From Amycolatopsis thermophila (GTDB taxonomy: Bacteria; Actinomycetota; Actinomycetes; Mycobacteriales; Pseudonocardiaceae), in NCBI RefSeq assembly GCF_030814215.1, contig NZ_JAUSUT010000001.1, positions 5,766,001 to 5,830,000 on the forward strand: a stretch of DNA of 64,000 nt, given 5' to 3'. Within the stretch, counting starts at the first letter, position 1. Each line of letters starts with the position of its first letter. This document shows, piece after piece, positions 47,526 to 54,196 of this stretch. The notes beneath the pieces are model-generated. The model searched no databases and had not been told where the DNA came from. It worked only from the letters and a program-made list of their open reading frames with translations. The translations under genes were made by a program, and so were the position numbers.

Positions 47526-48730
47526 CCACGCCGCGGATGGACCAGGGCGGCTGGTCCGGTGTCTCGCTCATCGCCTCCCGCGAGATCGGCATCCGGTTGC
47601 GGTCGAAGGCCTACCGGCTGAGCACGCTCGCACTGCTGATCGTGATCATCGGGTTCACGGTCGTGATGAAACTGATCGGCGGGAGCGGCGCCGACGGCAC
47701 GGTCGGGGTCACGAGCACGACCTCGGCTCTGGCCGCGCCGATGCGGGCCGCCGCGGCCGCGGTCGGCGAGACGGTCGAGGTGAGGACCGTGCCCGACGAG
47801 GCCACCGGCGAGGCCCAGGTGCGCGACGGCGACCTGGACGTGCTGCTGGTCGGCGACGGCAGCCGCGTGCAGGCGGTGGTGAAGAAGGACCTGGACGACA
47901 AGGGCCGCACGGCGCTGGAGCTGCTGGCGAGCCGGCTCGCGCTCGACCGGCAGATCACCGGCCTGGGCGGTGACCCGGCGCAGGTCAACGCCGCGGTCGC
48001 GAGCGCGGGCGTGGACGTGCGGCCGCTGGAACAGCCGTACCCCTACAACGGGCAGCAGCTCGTGCTGGGGATCATCGCCGGCGTGCTGATCTACCTGTCG
48101 CTGATGCTCAACGGGCAGTCGGTGGCGCAGGGCGTGGTCGAGGAGAAGACCAGCCGGGTGGTCGAGCTGCTGCTGGCCACGGTGCGGCCGTGGCAGCTGA
48201 TGACCGGCAAGGTGCTCGGCATCGGCGCGGTGGGGCTGATCCAGATGGTGGTGATCGGCGTCGTCGGCATCATCGCGGGGCTGGCCACCGGGGTGCTGAC
48301 GATCTCGGTGTCGGCCGCGGCGGGCACGGTGGTGTGGCTGATCGTGTGGTACCTGCTGGGTTTCCTGATGTATTCGATCGTGTTCGCCGGGCTGGGTGCG
48401 CTGGTGTCGCGGCAGGAGGACGTGGGCGGCGCGGTCACGCCGGCGCTGTTCTTCGTCGTCGCCGGGTACGTCGTGGGGATCTCGGTGCTGCCCAGCGACC
48501 CGGGCAGCGGGCTGGTGGCGCTGCTGTCGGTGATCCCGGTGTTCGCGCCGACGCTGATGCCGATGCGCCTGGCGATGGGCGGGGTCGCGCCGTGGGAGGC
48601 GATCCTGTCGGTCGGGCTGGTCGTGGCGCTGATCCCGGTGCTGGTGTGGTTGTCCGCGCGGATCTACCGCAACGCCGTCCTGCGCACCGGCGCGAAGGTG
48701 GGTTTCCGCGAGGCGCTGCGCGCGGCGTGA
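47522..48730 (+). CDS. ABC-2 type permease (NatB/YhaP-like)
   Basis: A 402-residue integral membrane protein. One N-terminal helix (STLALLIVIIGFTVVMKLI), a large extracytoplasmic domain to about 175, then five helices from QLVLGIIAGVLIYLSLMLNG on. VEEKTSRVVELLLATVRPWQLMTGKVLG is the NatB/ABC-2_3 signature. With the ATPase it forms a complete exporter whose cargo (Na+, peptide or drug) is unknown. Confidence 0.93.
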   Translation: MTTPRMDQGGWSGVSLIASREIGIRLRSKAYRLSTLALLIVIIGFTVVMKLIGGSGADGTVGVTSTTSALAAPMRAAAAAVGETVEVRTVPDEATGEAQVRDGDLDVLLVGDGSRVQAVVKKDLDDKGRTALELLASRLALDRQITGLGGDPAQVNAAVASAGVDVRPLEQPYPYNGQQLVLGIIAGVLIYLSLMLNGQSVAQGVVEEKTSRVVELLLATVRPWQLMTGKVLGIGAVGLIQMVVIGVVGIIAGLATGVLTISVSAAAGTVVWLIVWYLLGFLMYSIVFAGLGALVSRQEDVGGAVTPALFFVVAGYVVGISVLPSDPGSGLVALLSVIPVFAPTLMPMRLAMGGVAPWEAILSVGLVVALIPVLVWLSARIYRNAVLRTGAKVGFREALRAA

Positions 48731-48780
48731 GCAAGATCGGAGAAGACCGGCGGCCGGTGTTCTCCTAGGGTCGGAGGTGA

Positions 48781-48808
48781 GCCGGCCCCGCCTGGGGGCG
48801 GGGCCGGC
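48781..48808 (+). terminator. GC hairpin after ABC exporter
   Basis: GCCGGCCCCGCC and its complement with a 4-nt TGGG loop, 50 bp after the permease stop. No T run, but the position fits a terminator. Confidence 0.6.
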
Positions 48809-49180
48809 CGTCACCAGCGGGTCGGCTCGCGCCGGGTCACGGTCCAGCTGCCGGCGATCGCCCAGCACCCCGCGCTCGCACCGGCACCTCCCGTGCGGTC
48901 AGCTTCAGCGCGGGTGAGGTCGTCGCCTGGCTCGGCCTCTCCCACCTTCCAGCCCGTATCACGCCGTGAGCGATGGACCTGGCCGAGCAGTATGCGTGGA
49001 ACGGCGTGGCCACCCAGCAGGCCGTGGGGAATGCTGCGCTGGCACGGCTGGGAGAGGGGCCATGAGCCCGGGAGGAGCATGCGAGTGGTAGGCGCGCCAC
49101 CGCGGCCCAGCCGACTTGCTCTGGGTCTACTGGTGGACCGCTGCTACTCGACCCCGATGCTTCCTGGCCTGGTACTGGAT
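48809..49180. other. 372-bp stretch without a convincing gene
   Basis: Codon usage is irregular in all frames. A 30-codon frame from ATG 48972 (MDLAEQYAWNGVATQQAVGN, ending at 49064) looks peptide-like but has no ribosome-binding site and no known relative; it may be the tail of a decayed gene. Confidence 0.4.
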
Positions 49181-49801
49181 TCACGCCTCCTCCAGCGCGC
49201 GCTCCTTCACCGCTGCCAGCAGCGCGATGGCCGAGTCGACACCGATGTCCTCGATCACGCACCGCTCGGCCAGCTCCACCGCCCACTCGGCGAAACGGCC
49301 CGGATCAGGGTCGAGAGCCAGCCAGCGGAACACCGAGTCGGCCGTGTCATCCCGCACGAACCGGATCAGCGCCAGCATCGCCATTTCGACGTGATCCACG
49401 ACGTGCCGCTGCAGCGAGTACAGCCTCTCCCGCCCCCGCCACTCCCGCACCAGCTCGTCCACACCGGCCCAGGTCACCTGGCTCGTGCGGGGCATTCTCG
49501 TTCCGACCGCATGGTGGAATTCCTCCCACACGTGCCACAACAGGCCGGGCGACGGCGGTTCAGGCACGCACCGCGCCAATTCCGTGTCCTCCAGCAGCAC
49601 GGTTACCGCCTGCCGGGCCTGGACCACCCGCTCGTCGGAGCGCGGCAGATCGACGATCCGGCTCCAGTCGCATTCGTCCCAAGGCTGCGGCAACGACCGT
49701 AGTGCGCGGGGCAGAACGTAGTCGCCCTCGGGATCACGCCACCGCGCGACGTGCGGATCCCACATCTCCTCGGCACCCGGCTCCGTTCCCGGCCAACTCA
49801 T
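49181..49801 (-). CDS. hypothetical protein, mostly helical
   Basis: A 206-residue acidic protein starting MSWPGTEPGAEEMWDPHVARW. Trp-rich (WECDW-like WDECDWSRIVDLP, LLWHVWEEFHHAVG, FRWLALDPDPGRFAEWAVE) and predicted helical. No membrane segment or enzyme motif. Its last 12 residues (LLAAVKERALEE) are encoded by 38 bp identical to part of the TetR gene near 62.1 kb. Could be an immunity- or contact-system protein, but that is guesswork. Confidence 0.65.
   Translation of the reverse strand: MSWPGTEPGAEEMWDPHVARWRDPEGDYVLPRALRSLPQPWDECDWSRIVDLPRSDERVVQARQAVTVLLEDTELARCVPEPPSPGLLWHVWEEFHHAVGTRMPRTSQVTWAGVDELVREWRGRERLYSLQRHVVDHVEMAMLALIRFVRDDTADSVFRWLALDPDPGRFAEWAVELAERCVIEDIGVDSAIALLAAVKERALEEA
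49188..49225. repeat. 38-bp exact repeat, copy 1
   Basis: Identical to 62068-62105 in the same orientation. It encodes LLAAVKERALEE on the minus strand in both places, in two unrelated genes, with the same rare GCA codon. Confidence 0.75.
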
Positions 49802-50057
49802 GTCTGCCCCCTGCGCTCCTGCGCCGGCTTTTCACGGAGGGCCCGCCCGGGAACAGCGCGCGGGGCTCCAGATCCAGCCGCGTGGTCGGTACCGCCTCGG
49901 GTGGGTCGAGGTCGACGACCAGGTCGCCGAGGCGGCGGATGGTGTGGGTGATGTACGGGGTGATGGTCGTCATCGTGGTCGATCGGATGTCCTCCGGCGG
50001 CCAGCGCGGTCGCCGGCCGATGACCAGTGCTCCCCCCAGGTCAACGGGAAGCGTCAC
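49734..50057 (-). CDS. possible small protein upstream of the hypothetical gene
   Basis: A 107-codon frame from GTG with a plausible core (MTTITPYITHTIRRLGDLVV, then DLDPPEAVPTTRLDLEPRAL), but the last part is low-complexity Arg/Gly and overlaps the next gene by 68 bp. Coding nature is doubtful; the real product may be only the first ~75 residues or nothing. Confidence 0.3.
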   Translation of the reverse strand: MTLPVDLGGALVIGRRPRWPPEDIRSTTMTTITPYITHTIRRLGDLVVDLDPPEAVPTTRLDLEPRALFPGGPSVKSRRRSAGGRHELAGNGAGCRGDVGSARRAVA

Positions 50058-50088
50058 CGGCCGGCGCCGCGGGCGGTGGACCCGGCGA

Positions 50089-50667
50089 CTACCGGTCCTG
50101 TGCGCCCCCGAAGTCCGTACGCTTGATCTTCGCGCGGCGGCCGTCCGCGTGGTGGAACACGATGCCCTCCGCCAGGTGACCCGGCGCGAACCTGCTCTCC
50201 AGCGTGGCGAGGAAGTCCCGCAGTTCGGCGTACCCGCGGGGCACGTCGGGGATCACCGGGGCCCGCAGGTCGAACGGGACGCACACGTGGGAGCTCAGCG
50301 CGAGCGGGTTGCCCTGGATGCGGGGGCCGAGCGCTTCGCACGAGTGCTCGCCGTCGGGCCAGGTGGAGACGTCGGTGGCGGCCGCGGCGGCGAGGATCCA
50401 CTTGTCCTCGGCGGACTCCTCGCGCGCATCGGCGTACCAGCCGTCCACGATGCCCTGCCGCTTCTGCGCCTTGGACGGGTTGCGCCGCTTCTCCACGCGC
50501 ACCAGCTGTCCGCTGCGGACGGTCAGGCGCACGTTGGTGCCGTCGAGCTTCTCGGTCCCCACGCCCGCGCCCTCGAACACCCACGCGCATTCCGCGCGCG
50601 GCCGGTCGATCACGTGGAAGCGCTCGTCGCGCTCGAACAGCGTGGGGATCTTCTCCATGACGTCCAT
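50089..50667 (-). CDS. RNA ligase family protein
   Basis: A 192-residue protein with the covalent nucleotidyltransferase motifs in order: motif I EKLDGTNVRL with Lys40 as the AMP-accepting lysine, motif III-like CEALGPRIQG, motif IV AEGIVFHH near 165 and motif V AKIKRTDFG near the end. It lacks an OB-fold or other added domain, so it is a minimal ligase core like some phage and bacterial RNA ligases. It may seal RNA breaks in repair or as part of a defence or toxin-antitoxin process. No partner gene is adjacent. Confidence 0.85.
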   Translation of the reverse strand: MDVMEKIPTLFERDERFHVIDRPRAECAWVFEGAGVGTEKLDGTNVRLTVRSGQLVRVEKRRNPSKAQKRQGIVDGWYADAREESAEDKWILAAAAATDVSTWPDGEHSCEALGPRIQGNPLALSSHVCVPFDLRAPVIPDVPRGYAELRDFLATLESRFAPGHLAEGIVFHHADGRRAKIKRTDFGGAQDR

Positions 50668-50700
50668 GATCAGCCACCGGGACGAAGCGGCACAACGGAT

Positions 50701-51897
50701 TTAGAACGGCGTCCCGCACCACGGCGGCACCGGCACGGGGAACAGGGTGTCCGCGCGGGGCAGGGCCGCGGCGTCGGCCACCTCGATCCGGCCGGCCGCG
50801 GCGAGCGCGCTCGGCAGGGCGTCGCCGAGGTAGAGCATCGCCAGGACGTCCGGCGCCATCCGCAGCTCCGGCTCCGCCGCAGTGGTCCGGACCTCCTCCG
50901 GCCCGATCCGGTAACGGCCGGTGTTCGACGGCAGCAGCGGGTCGCTCACCTCGACCACCACCGGCTCGCCAGGGCCGTAGGTGCGGGCCGCGAGCGCGGC
51001 GGGCACGTCGACCAGCCGCAGCCACAACTCGTCGTCCAGACCCGTCACCGCGGCGGCACGCGGATCGGTCAGCACCGTGCGCAGCGGGTCGCCGAGCGGG
51101 CGGCCGGGCGCGCGGATCTCGGAGACGAGGTCGACCCGCAGCAGGAACCGCCACAACCCCGCCAGCGCCCGGGTGTCCGCCGCGTGCAGATCCCGCACCG
51201 TGAGCACCGCCCCGGTGTTCGGATGGTCGAACGTGCGCACGTCCTCCGTGCGGTAGAGCACGAACCCGTCGTCCCCGTCCGGTCCGGTGTGGACGGCGAC
51301 CTGGTGCTCGCCGATCAGCCGGTGCCGCGCGTAGGACCACCACACGTCGGGGCGCTCGATCATGCCCGGCCGCAACGCCGGCCCGGCGTACAACCGGGGC
51401 ACGACATCCCGCGCTTCCGCCGTCGAGAGGAGCCGCACGGCACCACCGGCAGGCGCGTCGGGGCGCAGCGCGGCCCGGGTGACGCGCAGGGCCTGGGAAC
51501 GGGTCGCGACGCCGTAACCGAACCGGCCGTAGATCGTGGTCTCGCTCGCGTGCAGGACGGCGACCACGTCACCACGGCGGGCGCAGTCTTCGAGCTGCGC
51601 GGCCATCAGCGCGGTGAGGATGCCGCGGCGGGTGTGGTCGGCCCGCACCCCGACGCCGTCGACGGCCGCGGCGGGAAGCGCTTTCCCGCCGGGCACCGCG
51701 AGCCGGGTGGCGAACGAACCCGCCACACCCACCGGGTCGCCGCCGGCGAAGGCGGCGAATCGGCGCTCGGCGGGGAACGACCCGGCGCGGCATTCCCACA
51801 CCTCGTCGGTGACGGTGGCGTGCAGGGAGCGGCCGAGCAGCTCGAACGCCACCCGCTCCTCCCCCACGGCCAGCGGCCGGATCTCGGCGGCGGTCAT
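50701..51897 (-). CDS. Eis-like GNAT acetyltransferase, copy A
   Basis: A 398-residue protein with three domains as in mycobacterial Eis: an N-terminal GNAT fold (acetyl-CoA loop VRADHTRRGILTALM, general-acid Tyr in IYGRFGYGVAT), a second GNAT-like fold, and a C-terminal sterol-carrier-like domain. It ends in Phe (CGTPF); in Eis the terminal carboxylate helps catalysis. Eis acetylates amines, including aminoglycosides and lysine of host proteins. Its ATG overlaps the stop of the DUF4333 lipoprotein gene (ATGA). Confidence 0.92.
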   Translation of the reverse strand: MTAAEIRPLAVGEERVAFELLGRSLHATVTDEVWECRAGSFPAERRFAAFAGGDPVGVAGSFATRLAVPGGKALPAAAVDGVGVRADHTRRGILTALMAAQLEDCARRGDVVAVLHASETTIYGRFGYGVATRSQALRVTRAALRPDAPAGGAVRLLSTAEARDVVPRLYAGPALRPGMIERPDVWWSYARHRLIGEHQVAVHTGPDGDDGFVLYRTEDVRTFDHPNTGAVLTVRDLHAADTRALAGLWRFLLRVDLVSEIRAPGRPLGDPLRTVLTDPRAAAVTGLDDELWLRLVDVPAALAARTYGPGEPVVVEVSDPLLPSNTGRYRIGPEEVRTTAAEPELRMAPDVLAMLYLGDALPSALAAAGRIEVADAAALPRADTLFPVPVPPWCGTPF

Positions 51898-52268
51898 GGC
51901 TCGGGTTGCGACACCTCGTAGCCGCCATCGGCGTCGCGCACGGTGATCGTCACCTTCTTCTTCTCCCCCGCGATGTCCACAGTGCACTCGAAGACGCGGC
52001 CGGTGACGACGTCCTCCCCGGCCGGGCACGACACGTCGCCGACGCCGGTGAGGAGGTAGGACTCGGTGAGCACCCGCCGCACCCCGTCCTGGACGCGCAC
52101 CGGGTCGAAGACGCGCCGCACCGGTGTCAGGCTCTTCGTCGATGCCGGAGTGGACGTCGCGGGCGGAACCGGTGGTGCGGACGGCGCGGGCGGCGGGGCA
52201 CTGTCGCACGCGGACAGCAGCAGCGCGGCACCGGTGACCACGACCGCGGTCCTCACCAGCCTGATCAC
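51894..52268 (-). CDS. DUF4333 lipoprotein, copy A
   Basis: A 124-residue protein from GTG with a lipoprotein signal (VVVTGAALLLSACDSAP, Cys ~20), a Pro/Ala/Ser/Thr linker and one DUF4333 domain (VQDGVRRVLTESYLLTGVGD, VSCPAGEDVVTGRVFECTVD, GGYEVSQPEP) with its paired Cys. DUF4333 proteins are extracytoplasmic and uncharacterised. Coupled to the Eis-like gene after it. Paralogue of the protein at 53526. Confidence 0.88.
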   Translation of the reverse strand: MIRLVRTAVVVTGAALLLSACDSAPPPAPSAPPVPPATSTPASTKSLTPVRRVFDPVRVQDGVRRVLTESYLLTGVGDVSCPAGEDVVTGRVFECTVDIAGEKKKVTITVRDADGGYEVSQPEP

Positions 52269-52285
52269 CCCCGCAGAACGGCTTC

Positions 52286-53485
52286 TCAGAAGTGTGTACC
52301 ACACCACGCCGGCACCGGCGTGGCGAACAACCGGTCGGCCCGCTCCAGCGACGAGGGCGCCACCGGCTGGATCCGCCCGGCCGCCGCCAGCTGCGAGGGC
52401 CGCCACGCGCCGAGGTAGATCATGGCCAGCGCGTCCACCCCGAGCCGCAGGTCCGGGGTCTCCTCCGTGCGCTCGACACCGTCGGGCGCTACGCGGTAGC
52501 GCCCGGAGTTGCCGTCCAGCACCGGGTCGGCGACCTCCAGCACGACCGGTTCGCCCGCGTACGACCGTGCCGCCAGCGCCGCCGGGACGTCGGCCAGGCG
52601 CAGCCACAGCTCGTCCCCGCCGCCGGTGTCCTTCACCGCCCGGATGTCGGTGAACAGCAGTTCGGGCAGCTCGTCCAACGGCCGCTCCTCGGCGCGGAGG
52701 GTGTCGACGAGGTCGACGCCGAGCACGTAGCGCCACAGGCCGGTGGACGCCTCGCTGGTGGCGGTCTGCAGGCTGATGATGTTCAGCACGGCGGGGTCGT
52801 TCCAGTGCTTGCGCTCCACGGAGTAGACGACGTAGCCGTCGGGTCCCTGGGCGCCGTGGTGGACGGCGGTGACGACCGGGCTGGTCGCCTCGCGCGCGTG
52901 GCGTTCCCAGCCGGGCCACCAATAGGGCGGGCGGGTCATCATGCCGGGCCGCGTGTGCGGCAGCGACTCGTACAGCGCCGGCAACCGTTCGAGGGCGGTG
53001 TCCAGCGACCACAGCTCGACCTGCCCGCCGGCGGGGACGTCGGGCCGGAGCACGGCTCGCCGCCGGTCGATCTCGTAGCCCCGGCTGCGGGTCGCGACGC
53101 CGTAGCCGAAGCGGTTGTAGATCACGCCTTCGCTCGCGCGCAGGGCCGCGAACGGCAGGCCGCGGGCGGCGATGTCGGCGAGCTGGGTGCGCATCAGCCC
53201 GGTGAGGATCCCGCGGCGCGTGCGGTCCGGCCGCACGCCAACCCCGGTCACCCCGGCGACACCCGCGCGGGCGCCGCCGGGCAGGGTCACCTCGGCGTCG
53301 AACGAGCGGGCCGTGCCGATCAGCTCCGTGTCGAACGCGCCCAGCGTGCGGCCGGGCTGCAGCATGCGCTCGGACAGCTTCCACGTCTCGTCCGTGGTGG
53401 GCACCACGTGGAGGGTGGAGCGGAACAGGTCGACGGCAGCGCGGTGCTCGTCGGGCCGCAGCGTGCGCACGGTGTAGTCACTCAC
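52286..53485 (-). CDS. Eis-like GNAT acetyltransferase, copy B
   Basis: A 399-residue paralogue of copy A with the same architecture: VRPDRTRRGILTGLM, IYNRFGYGVAT and a terminal Phe (CGTHF). It begins MSDYTVRTLRPDEHRAAVDL. Many positions differ from copy A, so the duplication is not recent. Its 3' end is 17 bp before the start of the DUF4333 lipoprotein gene of copy A. Confidence 0.92.
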   Translation of the reverse strand: MSDYTVRTLRPDEHRAAVDLFRSTLHVVPTTDETWKLSERMLQPGRTLGAFDTELIGTARSFDAEVTLPGGARAGVAGVTGVGVRPDRTRRGILTGLMRTQLADIAARGLPFAALRASEGVIYNRFGYGVATRSRGYEIDRRRAVLRPDVPAGGQVELWSLDTALERLPALYESLPHTRPGMMTRPPYWWPGWERHAREATSPVVTAVHHGAQGPDGYVVYSVERKHWNDPAVLNIISLQTATSEASTGLWRYVLGVDLVDTLRAEERPLDELPELLFTDIRAVKDTGGGDELWLRLADVPAALAARSYAGEPVVLEVADPVLDGNSGRYRVAPDGVERTEETPDLRLGVDALAMIYLGAWRPSQLAAAGRIQPVAPSSLERADRLFATPVPAWCGTHF

Positions 53486-53525
53486 GACGCGATCGTTCCC
53501 GACGGCGCCGCCCCGCGCCAGCCAA

Positions 53526-54134
53526 TTACCGGGGGTAGGCGACCTCGTAGTTGGCGGCGTCGTCCTTGATGGTGACGGTGACCGTCTTGCCCTTGCCGTC
53601 CACCGTGGTGGCGCAGTCGAAGGTGCGGCCCGCGACGACCTCCTGGTCGGCCGGGCAGGACACGCTGCCGACGTTGGTGAGCTGGTAGTTGCCGGTGAGG
53701 ACCTGCTTGACGCCGTCCTGGACCGCGGTCTGGCTCAGCACCGTGGTCTTGAGGAAGCCGGGTGCGAGGAACGCGGTGACGCAGAACGCGGCGACCACCA
53801 CGACCAGCGCGCCGACCCCGGTCAGCAGTCCCTTGGCGCTGTTCTTCTTCGGCGGTTGCTGCCCGTAGCCGGCCGGTGTGCCCTGGCCGGGGAACTGCTG
53901 CTGCCCGGGGTACTGCTGGGCGCCGGGGTGCGGGGACGGCGCCTGTCCCGGGTACGGCTGACCGTACTGGGGCTGCGCGTACCCCGGCGGCTGCCCGTGC
54001 TGCGGTGGCTGCGCGTACTGGGGTTGCTGCCCGTGCTGTGGCGGATAGCCGGGCTGCTGGCCGTACTGGGGCTGACCCTGTTGGGGCTGCCCGCTCCACT
54101 GCTGGGGGTCGTTGCCGCCGTAGGGCGTGCTCAT
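53526..54134 (-). CDS. DUF4333 membrane protein with Gln/Pro/Tyr-rich N-terminus, copy B
   Basis: A 202-residue protein starting MSTPYGGNDPQQWSGQPQQG. The first ~95 residues are disordered and Gln/Pro/Gly/Tyr-rich with near-repeats of GQPQYGQ and GYAQPQYGQP, inside the cell. One membrane helix (GVGALVVVVAAFCVTAFLAP) precedes the extracytoplasmic DUF4333 domain with two cysteines. This is the layout of Rv2091c, which lies next to helY in M. tuberculosis, as here. The lipoprotein version (copy A) has lost the tail. Confidence 0.9.
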   Translation of the reverse strand: MSTPYGGNDPQQWSGQPQQGQPQYGQQPGYPPQHGQQPQYAQPPQHGQPPGYAQPQYGQPYPGQAPSPHPGAQQYPGQQQFPGQGTPAGYGQQPPKKNSAKGLLTGVGALVVVVAAFCVTAFLAPGFLKTTVLSQTAVQDGVKQVLTGNYQLTNVGSVSCPADQEVVAGRTFDCATTVDGKGKTVTVTIKDDAANYEVAYPR

Positions 54135-54196
54135 CTGTCCGCCTCCGCTGTCGTCCTCGCTCAGCGCGATCCAACCACAACGCTGGGTGGGCCGCG

